A stretch of DNA of 64,000 nt from Bacillota bacterium (GCA_021768705.1 JAETUG010000004.1:52425-116424); one strand, 5' to 3'. Positions 9,683 through 17,880 are shown, counted from the first letter of the stretch. Numbers and translations: made by a program. The notes: generated from the sequence alone by a model not told the origin.

Positions 9683-9712
9683 TTGCGAGAAAAATCCTTT
9701 TTATGTTATACT
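9683..9712 (+). promoter_or_regulatory. Probable promoter of the AI-2E family transporter gene
   Basis: TTGCGA (9683-9688), an 18-base spacer and TATACT (9707-9712), about 40 bases before the ATG. Confidence 0.45.
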
Positions 9713-9753
9713 CCTTCATAATAAAGGAAACCATTCTATGAGGAGTTGATCTC

Positions 9754-10905
9754 ATGCAATTAGATAAAGAAACCATCCGCAAGCTGCGGGGGCTCATCCT
9801 GTTCACGCTGGTGACTCTGGTTGGGCTTTTGCGGTTCGATATGGTGCTGGGGGCAGTCAGATTTGTTCTGCATATCCTGTTCCCCTTCCTGCTGGGCGGC
9901 ACCATCGCCTTTGTGCTGAGCGTACCCATGGGGCGCATCGAAAAACGCTGTTTTGGCAGCGTGAAACCAAACAGTAAGCTGAAAAAATCTGCCGCCCCCC
10001 TAAGCCTCGTCCTAACACTGATCTTCGTTCTGGCCCTTTTGGGGCTTGTGGTGGTCGTTGTTCTGCCGGAACTGGGCAGCACCATTGCTACCCTGGGCAA
10101 GACCCTGCCGGAAAAAGTTCCCCTTCTGCTGAAACAGGTTGAACTGCTTTTTGCAAACAACCCTGACCTGATCCAATATATCGAAGAGATCGAAAGCAAC
10201 CTGAATTGGGAAGAGATCATCAATCAGCTGGTAAATTTCTTCCGCTTCGGCGCAAATACCATGCTGGATTCTACCATCAGCGTGGCAAAGGGCATCGTCA
10301 GCGGCATAGGTACCTTCTTCATTTCCTTTGTTTTCGCCTGCTATATCCTGCTGCAGCAGGAAGCCTTGGGCAGACAAGCCAGAAAGCTGCTTTTTGCCTA
10401 TCTAAAAAAAGAACGGGCAGAGGAGATCCTGCGTATCTGCGCCCTGACCCACCGCACCTTCACCAATTTCCTGACAGGACAATGCTTGGAAGCTGTCATT
10501 TTGGGCGTAATGTTCTTTCTCGCCATGACGATTTTGCGATTCCCCTTTGCGGTTTTGGTGGGTGTACTGATTGCTTTTACAGCACTGATCCCAATTTTCG
10601 GGGCATTCGTAGGCTGCGCCGTGGGAACATTTCTGATCCTGACAGTAAATCCGCCCCAGGCTTTGGCATTCATCGTTCTGTTCTTGATTTTGCAACAGAT
10701 CGAAGGCAATCTGATTTACCCAAAGGTGGTGGGCGGCTCCATCGGTCTGCCTGCCATCTGGGTGCTGGCGGCAGTATCTTTGGGCGGCAGTTTGTTTGGC
10801 GTTGTGGGGATGCTGGTGTTTATCCCCATCGTTTCTGTGCTGTATACCCTGCTGAAGGAAAATGTCCATAACCGATTGAAGAAAAAACAAATCGATGTAA
10901 AATAA
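9754..10905 (+). CDS. AI-2E family transporter (YtvI/PerM-like membrane protein)
   Basis: 383 residues. It has paired N-terminal membrane helices, a central soluble segment (about 100-160), then a C-terminal bundle containing FAVLVGVLIAFTALIPIFGAF and FLILQQIEGNLIYPKVVG, the signature of the AI-2E/UPF0118 family. Members have been linked to autoinducer-2 export or to ion exchange, so the substrate is not predictable. The gene has its own promoter and terminator. Confidence 0.88.
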   Translation: MQLDKETIRKLRGLILFTLVTLVGLLRFDMVLGAVRFVLHILFPFLLGGTIAFVLSVPMGRIEKRCFGSVKPNSKLKKSAAPLSLVLTLIFVLALLGLVVVVVLPELGSTIATLGKTLPEKVPLLLKQVELLFANNPDLIQYIEEIESNLNWEEIINQLVNFFRFGANTMLDSTISVAKGIVSGIGTFFISFVFACYILLQQEALGRQARKLLFAYLKKERAEEILRICALTHRTFTNFLTGQCLEAVILGVMFFLAMTILRFPFAVLVGVLIAFTALIPIFGAFVGCAVGTFLILTVNPPQALAFIVLFLILQQIEGNLIYPKVVGGSIGLPAIWVLAAVSLGGSLFGVVGMLVFIPIVSVLYTLLKENVHNRLKKKQIDVK

Positions 10906-10906
10906 T

Positions 10907-10939
10907 AAAATCCGCAAACACACCAGTTTGCGGATTTTA
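10907..10939. terminator. Bidirectional terminator
   Basis: AAAATCCGCAAAC, six-base loop, GTTTGCGGATTTT. It overlaps the stop codon of the minus-strand XRE gene. Confidence 0.85.
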
Positions 10940-11176
10940 TTTTCTTCTCTCATAAGGCTCTGGATTATCTGTCAGCCCAACCAGATAATCCACACTTGTT
11001 CCATAAAATTCTGCTAATTTTATTACAATATCCAAGGGATAGTTCAATACACCTATTTCATACTGAGAGTATGTATTTTGCTTTACATTCAAATATAAGG
11101 CTACCTGAGACTGGGTAAGACCTTTATCTATTCGAAGATTTCTAATTCTTTCGTATTTCAAAACCTCATTTCTCAT
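10937..11176 (-). CDS. XRE-family repressor, Cro/cI type
   Basis: 79 residues, almost all HTH_3 domain: RIRNLRIDKGLTQSQVALYL, then NTYSQYEIGVLNYPLDIVIKLAEFY and the frequent DYLVGLTD tail. It is divergent from the DUF6794-like gene, with two perfect palindromes in the 86-base gap that it probably binds. The patch 10940-11640 is visibly AT-rich compared with both flanks, hinting at acquisition. Confidence 0.9.
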   Translation of the reverse strand: MRNEVLKYERIRNLRIDKGLTQSQVALYLNVKQNTYSQYEIGVLNYPLDIVIKLAEFYGTSVDYLVGLTDNPEPYERRK

Positions 11177-11196
11177 GCCATCACCAATTTTATTGT

Positions 11197-11245
11197 AAAT
11201 ATCTTAAAAAAAGATATTTCATTTTATCTTAAATTAAGATAAAAT
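11197..11245. promoter_or_regulatory. Twin palindromic operators in a divergent promoter region
   Basis: Two dyads with the same core, ATCTT-N5-AAGAT: AAATATCTT/AAGATATTT (about 11197-11219) and ATTTTATCTT/AAGATAAAAT (11221-11245). Centre-to-centre spacing is close to 25 bases. Tandem operators between divergent genes are typical for small XRE repressors. Confidence 0.7.
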
Positions 11246-11262
11246 TAGTTTGGGTGATAAAT

Positions 11263-11550
11263 ATGAATCTATACAATGAAATTAAAAAACACTTTCCAAA
11301 AATGGCAATATTCCTTTCTCTAAAATCTCTAAAAGAGTTTTTAGAATGTGATTACGAGCATTTATGTTTTTATCATTTTGGTTTTGGAACTTGGATCAGA
11401 AATGAACTTTTACAAGAAAATCAGCCCTTATATGATGCCTTTCTTTCTTGCGGTATCTCACAAAAAGACGACATGTCTTTTTTGATGATTCAACTATTTT
11501 ATGTCTACTTAAAACCAAAATATAATCAAAAATTTTATGGCAAAAAATAA
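11263..11550 (+). CDS. DUF6794-like small protein
   Basis: 95 residues from the ATG at 11263, preceded by GGGTG. A GTG at 11254 is in frame but would overlap that site. The block FYHFGFGTWIRNELL followed by DDMSFLMIQLFYVYLK resembles the DUF6794 pattern. No catalytic role is known. It pairs with the divergent XRE gene across shared operators, so it is probably controlled by it. A toxin-antitoxin-like relation is conceivable but nothing in the sequence proves it. Confidence 0.65.
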   Translation: MNLYNEIKKHFPKMAIFLSLKSLKEFLECDYEHLCFYHFGFGTWIRNELLQENQPLYDAFLSCGISQKDDMSFLMIQLFYVYLKPKYNQKFYGKK

Positions 11551-11639
11551 GAAAGACCCTTTAAGAAAGTAGCAATAAGAAAACAAGAAATTCTTAAATT
11601 ATGTTTTCCTAAACTGCAACTATGTAAAAGAGTCTTTCT
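11550..11639. repeat. Long imperfect inverted repeat of about 90 bp
   Basis: Outer arms AGAAAGACCCTTT and AAAGAGTCTTTCT enclose AGTAGC/GCAACT and GAAAACA/TGTTTTC pairs around a short AT-rich centre. It may be a convergent terminator or a small non-autonomous repeat element. No target duplication was seen. Confidence 0.55.
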
Positions 11640-11648
11640 GGTATGAAT

Positions 11649-12452
11649 TTATGAAATTTCTGCACTTTCCAGATACCTGCAAATGGCTCGATAATACGCC
11701 GCCGCTGCCATTTTGCAGCCTTCCTCCGTACCGAATTTTTCCACATCATCCGCATTGGTGACAAAGCACTGCTCCGCCAAAACCGCAGGACAATCCATAT
11801 TTTTCAGCATCCCGAAGGTATCATAATCATAGATTTCCGTATCGCTGGAATCCACCAGCAGCTTTTCACCGTTTGCATCATAATAGCCAAAACGCACACC
11901 GTCGGTGCCACGTAGCTTCGCCCCTACGGTTTGCATTTCCTCCGCCAAAAGCTCCGCAAAGGCAAGGCTGACCTCGTGATTTTCATAGCCCGGTGGGGAA
12001 GGATAGCACTCAAAGCCCTTGGCACTGCTGGCATCATTGGAGTTGCCATGGATGGAAAGCATCAAATCGGGATGATGCCGCCGCAGTTTTTCATTCCGCT
12101 CGGTGATGGATTTTCCTTCCCCTTCCTTACGGGAAAGTATGATGCGAAATCGCCCATCTTCTTCCAAAAGGGTCTGCAATTCCGCCACCGTGCGCTCCGT
12201 CAGCTCTACTTCGTTGATGATGCCCTCTGCCCCTATGTCTACGCCGCCATGACCGGCGTCCAGGGCAATCGTGTAGGGTTTACCGAAGGTATAATATATC
12301 AGAAAGCCAAAATAGCCAATGGCAAATAAAAGCACTGCCCATTTCAGTTTTTTGAGCAAGCCGCCCTTTCGTTTGCGGCGGTGGGTCCGTTGCTCTCGTG
12401 TGGTCCTTGGCTGCCGCTGTGGCTCAAATTCCCTCCAATTCTTCCCTTTCAT
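11649..12452 (-). CDS. N-acetylmuramoyl-L-alanine amidase (Amidase_3), membrane-anchored
   Basis: About 267 residues from the ATG at 12452, which follows an AGAAGGA site; an in-frame ATG at 12497 lacks one. The basic N-terminal tail is followed by one membrane segment (KWAVLLFAIGYFGFLIYYTF) and then the amidase domain. The zinc ligands are visible in LDAGHGGVD, in NEVELT and in LSIHGNSND, and the catalytic glutamate lies in VLAEQCFVTN. It cleaves the bond between muramic acid and the stem peptide outside the membrane. CwlD-type proteins of spore formers have a similar layout, but this identity is not established. Confidence 0.88.
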   Translation of the reverse strand: MKGKNWREFEPQRQPRTTREQRTHRRKRKGGLLKKLKWAVLLFAIGYFGFLIYYTFGKPYTIALDAGHGGVDIGAEGIINEVELTERTVAELQTLLEEDGRFRIILSRKEGEGKSITERNEKLRRHHPDLMLSIHGNSNDASSAKGFECYPSPPGYENHEVSLAFAELLAEEMQTVGAKLRGTDGVRFGYYDANGEKLLVDSSDTEIYDYDTFGMLKNMDCPAVLAEQCFVTNADDVEKFGTEEGCKMAAAAYYRAICRYLESAEIS

Positions 12453-12538
12453 CCTTTTTCCTTCTCCCCAAAAGTTTTTTCTTTCAGTATAAATCAAAAT
12501 TCACAAAAAAAATTAAAGATTTCTTTAATATTTCCCGA

Positions 12539-13228
12539 TTAAATTTCAAATTTTTCATTTTCCGCCGTAATCTTCCGGATCGTTTCCCCATAACCCAGTT
12601 CCTTCAAAAGATCACACACCTCGAAATGTCCCCAGAAATGCATGGGGAACAACACCCTTGCGCCAACGGTTTTCAAGAAATAATTCACTGCCCAGAAATA
12701 TTTATCCTGCAGGCGCAGATCGGCAGGCACAAATGCCACATCGATCTGCTCCCCTTTCAGCTTATCGATCTCTGTGGTATAGCTGCGTGCAATGTCATTA
12801 TTGAAATCGTCAGACTCCCCATTCCAGTGCCACCAGTTCAGGTCACCGGCGTGGTAGATGGTCTTGCCATCGGCTTTCACCAGAAAAGCCACGCCTTCGT
12901 CATTAGACTGCAGTGTTTCAATATGGATGCCGCCAAAATCATGGCTTTCATGGGGATTTACTGTCAGCACTTCTCCCTGAAATTCCAGTTCCGTCCGCAC
13001 ATCGGAGGACAGGACATACTTTACATGGGGCAATTTCCCCCAATCCAGAATACGTCTGTCGTAATGATCCTCATGGGCATGGGAAACGAATACAAAAATA
13101 TCCTTATCGCCATAAGCGGTGGGATCGAAATACGCCTTGCGTCCCCCTTCTGTATAATAATCGAACAGCAGTACCTTTGTCTCCGTCTCCACGGAAAAAC
13201 CGCTGTGGTGCAGATAGGTTATTTGCAT
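12539..13228 (-). CDS. MBL-fold metallo-hydrolase (UlaG/Lactamase_B_3-like)
   Basis: 229 residues. The metal-binding motif is SHAHEDHYDRR, a variant of HxHxDH, with further ligand histidines in IYHAGDLNWW and in VLFPMHFWGHFE. The N-terminal MQITYLHHSGFSVET is typical of the Lactamase_B_3 group, which covers lactonases and phosphodiesterases of varied substrate. It lies upstream of the amidase on the same strand. Confidence 0.85.
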   Translation of the reverse strand: MQITYLHHSGFSVETETKVLLFDYYTEGGRKAYFDPTAYGDKDIFVFVSHAHEDHYDRRILDWGKLPHVKYVLSSDVRTELEFQGEVLTVNPHESHDFGGIHIETLQSNDEGVAFLVKADGKTIYHAGDLNWWHWNGESDDFNNDIARSYTTEIDKLKGEQIDVAFVPADLRLQDKYFWAVNYFLKTVGARVLFPMHFWGHFEVCDLLKELGYGETIRKITAENEKFEI

Positions 13229-13272
13229 AAGATCGCTCCTTTTCGTGATATTGTTTCCATCTTATCACAAAC

Positions 13273-13303
13273 GAAAAGGGAGCGCAAACACAGTACGCTC
13301 CCT
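13273..13303 (-). terminator. Terminator after the BlaI-BlaR1-like operon
   Basis: AAAGGGAGCG, an 11-base loop, CGCTCCCTTT. Confidence 0.75.
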
Positions 13304-13321
13304 TTCTTCATAAATACGTTC

Positions 13322-15958
13322 TTATAAATACTGTTCGGGGTCCTGATAAATCCCATTCAGCTGAATTTCATAATGGCAATGAATCCCTGTTGCCATACCC
13401 GTTTTGCCGCTCAATCCAAGGGCATCTCCCTTTTTCACGGTATCGCCGGCTTTCACATCCAGTTGGGAAAGGTGTGCATAAAGGGTCGTGAAGCCGTTCA
13501 GATGATTGAGCTTCACATAATTTCCCCTAGTGGCATCAAAGCCCGCTTCCAGCACAATGCCATCTGCCGTAGCAGAAACGGGGATATTTTTCCCTTCGGA
13601 AGAAAAGTCTGTTCCCAGATGCTTCACCTCGCTATTCGTTATAGGATTCTTTCTGGTGGAAAAGGGGGCGGAAATGGTTCTGCTTTCGGTGGGATAGCCG
13701 GAGGGAATATTGCTGTTCTCTGCCGCTTCTTCCGCAGGAATTTTTTCCCAATACCCCTGTCTGACTTCCGTAATAATGTCATTTCCGTTTTCGTCTTTTT
13801 CAAAGCCAAGGGTAAAACTTCCACCATAACCGATACTTTCATTTTTCAGCCATTTGGTCCATTCTTCCCTTGTCATGGTATAAGGATCTTCCCCCACTTC
13901 ACCCATAATGATGACCGCATCTTCTGCTACTTCAAATACACCGCCCTGTTCCAGATACAGGTCGAAATAGCCATTATTTGTTCTGCCTGTCGCATCGGAA
14001 ATACGGATCTTGCGCTCTACTGTAACTGCATCCTCCCATTTTGTAGGAGAAATGTATGCAAACCAACCATCTGCCGGCTCCTCCTTATAACATGCTTTCG
14101 ATGCAACATTTTTGTTCTCAAATGTAATTGTATGGGGATTGCCATCATCGTTGTAAAGACAGAAGGTATCCGGATAACAGGTATCCTCGTAAATGCGCCC
14201 TTCGCCCGGCAATACTTCACAGGTAAAGCGCATATAGCTATTGCTTTCCTGCTGTTGATAATATTCCTGATATAAAATATCATACTCTTTACTGCCTCGA
14301 TTCTTCAGCTTCTTGAGAAAAGAAGTTTCTGCGGGGTCTGCAAAACAGTTGCGGTGCAGAATCTGCAGTCCGAAATCTACGGTCACTTCATCCCTGCCAT
14401 TTGCCAGCCGTTTTCGTTCCACATTGGTGATATTGAAATTAAATTCTTCCAACTCATAAATCTGCCAACTACTCTGGCTGATCATTCCAACTACACTCTG
14501 ATACAAGAAGTCCCAGATACCTTCATCCAATTCCATGCCCTTTCTGCCGATGACAGGATGCACCTTACCATCCTCCCAATACAGATTGGAGGTCAGATAG
14601 CTTTCCACCACTGTTTTGCCATTTTCTTCTCCAAATTTCAGCAGCTCCTTCATGGTATACTGCTGGGGTGTGCTGTCCTGCATGGTATAGGTAATGATAG
14701 CGACATTTTCCTTATCCTCCACGGCATAGGACATGACCCAAGGGCTGGACCAGCCGATGCTATAACTCCATTCCTCTCCATCCAAGCTCTTTTGTTCTTC
14801 AATAAATTGTGCTTTGGCTGTCTCACCCATGCGGTCATAGCGAACCTTCCCATCCCTTTGGGAAAGGGCTTCCGCCCAAAGCTCTACAATCTCCTGCTGT
14901 TCCGTTGTGAGGGCAGTGTTTCTTTCTGCCGTTTCCATGGCAGATTCATCTTCCCCACCATAGCTGACCAGACAGCCGCAGGTCAATGCCAGCACCAATG
15001 TCATGGCAACCAGCGCCATGCCCCGTTTTCGTTTTTCTCCATTCAAAATTTCCACCAGCCTTTCCTGTAATGCCTTTTTCCCATCGGTAAAGCAAGTCGT
15101 CAGTGCTGCCTGCTTTTGTAAGCTATGCTCCGCCACCTGCAAAATCATCAGGCTATATGCTTTGCGGTATGCAGCATCCTTGCCCTGTACCGCTTCTCCG
15201 TCGCAGGAAATCTCCAAATCTCTGTTTGCCCGCTTCACCAACAACCACACCAAAGGGTTGAACCAATGAAGGCTCCTTGCCAGAAGTAGAATCAGTTTAT
15301 ACCATAAATCCCTTCTGCGCCAATGAATCAGCTCGTGACGGAAAATCATTTCCATCTCCTGCGGACGATATCCTTCATGGGGCAGATATATTTTCGTCTG
15401 AAATAGTCCCACCGCCATGGGTGTTTCCAAAGCAGGGCAAATGATTAGGGGCGGTCGTTTTTCTCCTGCCATTTCCCTGTAAAAATCCATTGTTTCCGCC
15501 GAGGGCTGCTTTTCCCATCGCTTCAACAGCTGCTTCATCCGCAAAGTTGATGCCACTGTACGCAGCATGGAAATTGCCGCCCCTGCCAACCATAGGGCAA
15601 AGAAAATTTCCATGGGCGTGATGGCGGAAATCGGCTCTTCTACAGGCTGTTTTTCCCCATCTGCCACGACCACAGGGGTCATGTCTGCTTTTGCGGCGGC
15701 ATCCAACGCATCTCCGCCCAAGGCAACAGGCACCCACTGCATAGCGGTCTCCCTGGGAATATCCAAATGGATGGGGGCTGTTTCCTGCGGCAGCGTCAGA
15801 TTCCACGGAACCAGAAGCCGTACCGCCACAACCAACCACACCCCATAGGATACCTTTGCCGTATATCGATTGGAAAGCCGTGGCAAAAGCCACAACGCCA
15901 AAAGGATGAACGGTACCATCCAAAGGCTGACCTTGATATATTCCAGAAAAATACCCAT
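13322..15958 (-). CDS. BlaR1-type M56 metallopeptidase sensor with a C-terminal M23 peptidase domain
   Basis: 878 residues. The N-terminus has several membrane segments, including IKVSLWMVPFILLALWLL and a pair near residues 110-130. The M56 zinc motif FRHELIHW follows (H208, E209, H212), with another membrane segment at about 315-330. Residues about 345-740 form a large extracytoplasmic region with no domain I can name. The last 110 residues are an M23/LytM-like domain with ligands H780, D784 and the HCH motif (H860, H862). M56 sensors cleave a cognate BlaI repressor. A lytic-type domain on the outside may sense or cut cell wall. The start is five bases from the BlaI stop with a GGGGTGAT site. 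Confidence 0.88.
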   Translation of the reverse strand: MGIFLEYIKVSLWMVPFILLALWLLPRLSNRYTAKVSYGVWLVVAVRLLVPWNLTLPQETAPIHLDIPRETAMQWVPVALGGDALDAAAKADMTPVVVADGEKQPVEEPISAITPMEIFFALWLAGAAISMLRTVASTLRMKQLLKRWEKQPSAETMDFYREMAGEKRPPLIICPALETPMAVGLFQTKIYLPHEGYRPQEMEMIFRHELIHWRRRDLWYKLILLLARSLHWFNPLVWLLVKRANRDLEISCDGEAVQGKDAAYRKAYSLMILQVAEHSLQKQAALTTCFTDGKKALQERLVEILNGEKRKRGMALVAMTLVLALTCGCLVSYGGEDESAMETAERNTALTTEQQEIVELWAEALSQRDGKVRYDRMGETAKAQFIEEQKSLDGEEWSYSIGWSSPWVMSYAVEDKENVAIITYTMQDSTPQQYTMKELLKFGEENGKTVVESYLTSNLYWEDGKVHPVIGRKGMELDEGIWDFLYQSVVGMISQSSWQIYELEEFNFNITNVERKRLANGRDEVTVDFGLQILHRNCFADPAETSFLKKLKNRGSKEYDILYQEYYQQQESNSYMRFTCEVLPGEGRIYEDTCYPDTFCLYNDDGNPHTITFENKNVASKACYKEEPADGWFAYISPTKWEDAVTVERKIRISDATGRTNNGYFDLYLEQGGVFEVAEDAVIIMGEVGEDPYTMTREEWTKWLKNESIGYGGSFTLGFEKDENGNDIITEVRQGYWEKIPAEEAAENSNIPSGYPTESRTISAPFSTRKNPITNSEVKHLGTDFSSEGKNIPVSATADGIVLEAGFDATRGNYVKLNHLNGFTTLYAHLSQLDVKAGDTVKKGDALGLSGKTGMATGIHCHYEIQLNGIYQDPEQYL

Positions 15959-15962
15959 CGAA

Positions 15963-16340
15963 TCACCCCTTCGTTTTCTGCTCGATGAATGTCTTTAAAT
16001 CTTCCAATTCCTCCTTCGTCACGGAATGGTTTTCGTATAAGCACGCCACCAAATCCCGCAGAGAACCGCCCGTCCATTTTCGGAAATAACGGCGGCTGTC
16101 CTCTGCCAGATAGTCTTCCTCTGTCACCAGCGGATCATAAAAACGGCTTTTGCCCCGTTTTTCTGTGGCAAGAAACCCTCTATTCACCAGCCTGCCCAAA
16201 AGAGTCTGCAAAGCAGAGAGATTCCATGGACGTTCCTTCTGCAGTTCTTCCCGAATGGCAGAAGTGCTGATGGGCGTTTCGCTATGCCAAATGACCTGCA
16301 TCACCTTTAATTCCGTATCCGGCAATTTTTGTTTTTCCAT
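15963..16340 (-). CDS. BlaI/MecI family repressor
   Basis: 125 residues from the ATG at 16340 behind AGAGGTGA; an in-frame ATG at 16388 would overlap the promoter region. The winged helix carries the BlaI pattern LPDTELKVMQVIWHSE, ALQTLLGRLVNRGFL and KRGKSRFYDPLV. It probably represses its own operon by binding the dyads at 16359-16396 and is inactivated by cleavage when the neighbouring M56 sensor is activated. Confidence 0.93.
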   Translation of the reverse strand: MEKQKLPDTELKVMQVIWHSETPISTSAIREELQKERPWNLSALQTLLGRLVNRGFLATEKRGKSRFYDPLVTEEDYLAEDSRRYFRKWTGGSLRDLVACLYENHSVTKEELEDLKTFIEQKTKG

Positions 16341-16358
16341 ACGCTCACCTCTTTTGCC

Positions 16359-16408
16359 TACATTTGTATGTTTATTTATAACATACATCCGTATGTCTAT
16401 TTTGTCAA
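16359..16408 (-). promoter_or_regulatory. BlaI-type operators overlapping the blaI promoter
   Basis: On the minus strand TTGACA (16403-16408) and TATGTT (16380-16385) are 17 bases apart. Two dyads lie over this region: ACATAC-N4-GTATGT (16381-16396) and a second, less perfect one (TACAtttgTATGT, 16359-16371). The TACA/TGTA half-sites fit known BlaI operators. Confidence 0.72.
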
Positions 16409-16412
16409 GAAA

Positions 16413-16450
16413 AAAATACCAATCCCCTAAAACGTAAGAAATTGGTATTT
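16413..16450 (-). terminator. Terminator after the carbonic anhydrase gene
   Basis: AAAATACCAAT and ATTGGTATTTT arms around a 16-base loop, just upstream of the blaI promoter; it separates the two units. Confidence 0.7.
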
Positions 16451-16470
16451 TATAAACTGAAATAACTCTC

Positions 16471-17019
16471 TTAAATGGCTCTCACTGCCCCTGTATGAGG
16501 ATCCATGATAAAGCCCAGTACCTCCAGATCCTTCGGCAGGAGAGGATGATTTTCGATGGCATCCACCGTACTCTGCACCGAATCATAAATATCACCGAAG
16601 CCTGTCAGCCATTGCTCCACATTCTTGTGGTTTTCATCCACATGGTTGATGGCTTCTTGAGAAATGCCCCGTTCCTTCATTTTTGCGATCATTTTCTTGG
16701 GGTCCAACAATCTGCCGCCGCAATCGTCATGCCCGATGACGAGGACAGTATCCACGCCCAACTCATAGACCGCCACCAGCAAGCTGAAAATCACACTGCC
16801 ATAGGGGTGCATCACACGTCCCCCTGCGTTTTTGATCAGCTTCACATCGCCGTTTTTCAGCCCCAGTGCCGCAGGCAGCAGCTCTGTCATGCGGGTATCC
16901 ATGCAAGCCAAAATAGCAATCTTGCGATCGGGATATTTTGTAGTCTCGTATTTTTCATACAAACCATGCTCAACAAATACACGATTATATTCCAGCATCT
17001 TTTTTACAAATTCATTCAT
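16471..17019 (-). CDS. Beta-class carbonic anhydrase
   Basis: 182 residues, cytoplasmic. It interconverts carbon dioxide and bicarbonate. The zinc site is C39-x-D41-x-R43 (ACMDTRMTELL) together with H97 and C100 (VIGHDDCGG), and the KNAGG block is also present. It is a short beta-CA similar to those of many Firmicutes. The start has an AGGTGAT site. Confidence 0.95.
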   Translation of the reverse strand: MNEFVKKMLEYNRVFVEHGLYEKYETTKYPDRKIAILACMDTRMTELLPAALGLKNGDVKLIKNAGGRVMHPYGSVIFSLLVAVYELGVDTVLVIGHDDCGGRLLDPKKMIAKMKERGISQEAINHVDENHKNVEQWLTGFGDIYDSVQSTVDAIENHPLLPKDLEVLGFIMDPHTGAVRAI

Positions 17020-17052
17020 ATCTGTATCACCTCATGTCAAAGATTCCCTATT

Positions 17053-17080
17053 ATTATACTGCATTTTCAGGGAATTGGAA
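17053..17080 (-). promoter_or_regulatory. Probable promoter of the carbonic anhydrase gene
   Basis: On the minus strand TTCCAA (17075-17080), a 16-base spacer and a perfect TATAAT (17053-17058), about 35 bases before the start. Confidence 0.5.
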
Positions 17081-17102
17081 AGAGGCGGCTGCTAAGGGCC
17101 TT

Positions 17103-17405
17103 TTATCGTATCGTCAAAAGAATTTCAATCAAATCCGAAACGATTTTTTGATGCTTCGGTATCAATTTTCTGTAACCAGAAAGCAGCTTATTTCCCTCCC
17201 GCATTGTGTTTACGCCTAGAAGTTCATCTGTCGTCACATCAAGAAGTTTTGCCAATGAGATCAGGTCATCAAAAGCAGGTTCATTTCTGCCGCTTTCATA
17301 ATTGGCGATGGCAGTATAGCCATAATGCAGTTTTTTTCCCAAATCTGCCTGAGAATATTTTTTTTGCTTTCGGAAATATTTTAAATTTTTTGCAAAATCC
17401 GACAT
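17103..17405 (-). CDS. XRE-family regulator
   Basis: 100 residues. The HTH_3 domain is KNLKYFRKQKKYSQADLGKK through TAIANYESGRNEPAFDDLISLAKLLDVTTDELL. The C-terminal 35 residues are helical and unlike any known effector domain. It is divergent from the ribbon-helix-helix gene array and shares an AT-rich repeat-containing gap with it. Confidence 0.9.
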   Translation of the reverse strand: MSDFAKNLKYFRKQKKYSQADLGKKLHYGYTAIANYESGRNEPAFDDLISLAKLLDVTTDELLGVNTMREGNKLLSGYRKLIPKHQKIVSDLIEILLTIR

Positions 17406-17513
17406 AGAATCACCTCATATTTATTCCAAGCTTATATATTACTTTATATTACTTTATATTTAAAATCAATACTAAATAATATTTTATAGTATTGTTTTTG
17501 AGAGGTGATTTCC
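17406..17513. promoter_or_regulatory. Repeat-rich divergent regulatory gap (XRE / RHH array)
   Basis: Contains iterated TATATTACTT units (about 17433-17461) and a dyad AATACTA-N12-TAGTATT (about 17467-17493). These are plausible operators for the XRE or RHH products; the assignment is inferred. Confidence 0.5.
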
Positions 17514-17675
17514 ATGGATACATTAAAGAAAAAACAACTCAGTGTCACATTAGATGAAGATTTAATCGAAGAAATCAAAGCTGTCGCAGAAGAATGCGAC
17601 CGTCCTTTTTCGCAATATGTCAATCTTGTTTTACGAGACTATTTGAAAAAGCAGAAGGAAACTCCACAGAATTGA
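17514..17675 (+). CDS. Ribbon-helix-helix (Arc/CopG-like) protein 1
   Basis: 53 residues. The beta strand KQLSVTLDEDLIEEIKAVAEE leads into helices ending PFSQYVNLVLRDYLKK, a minimal RHH DNA-binding fold that would act as a dimer. GAGGTGATTTCC precedes the ATG. First of three consecutive paralogues on this strand. No toxin gene is next to it. Confidence 0.85.
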   Translation: MDTLKKKQLSVTLDEDLIEEIKAVAEECDRPFSQYVNLVLRDYLKKQKETPQN

Positions 17676-17685
17676 GGTGTATAGA

Positions 17686-17847
17686 TTGAGACCCTTAAAG
17701 AAACGTGTCAGTATCGTTGTAGATCGAGAAATTTATGAGGAAATTAAAATTTTGGCAGAAAACAGCGACCGTTCCCTTTCCCAATATATCAATATGATCT
17801 TAAAGGAACATTTAACGGGAAAAAAACAAAAGGATATTTTTGATTAA
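17686..17847 (+). CDS. Ribbon-helix-helix protein 2 (TTG start)
   Basis: 53 residues starting at a TTG that follows GAGGTG by six bases. The product begins MRPLKKRVSIVVDREIYEEI and contains SLSQYINMILKEHL. It is about half identical by eye to the products of 17514 and 17969. The ribosome binding site begins just after the preceding gene's stop, so the two are co-transcribed. The gene is followed by a terminator. Confidence 0.8.
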   Translation: MRPLKKRVSIVVDREIYEEIKILAENSDRSLSQYINMILKEHLTGKKQKDIFD

Positions 17848-17849
17848 AT

Positions 17850-17880
17850 AAGATTTTCCGAATGGAAAGTCTTGTTTTTT
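17850..17880 (+). terminator. Terminator after RHH gene 2
   Basis: AAGATTTTCC, loop GAAT, GGAAAGTCTT and a T run. The same CC-GAAT-GG apex recurs after RHH gene 3. Confidence 0.75.

Noticed and set aside
11263-11550. Calling the XRE/DUF6794-like pair a toxin-antitoxin system
   Set aside because: Gene order is divergent rather than co-transcribed and no toxin fold is recognised, so only co-regulation can be supported.
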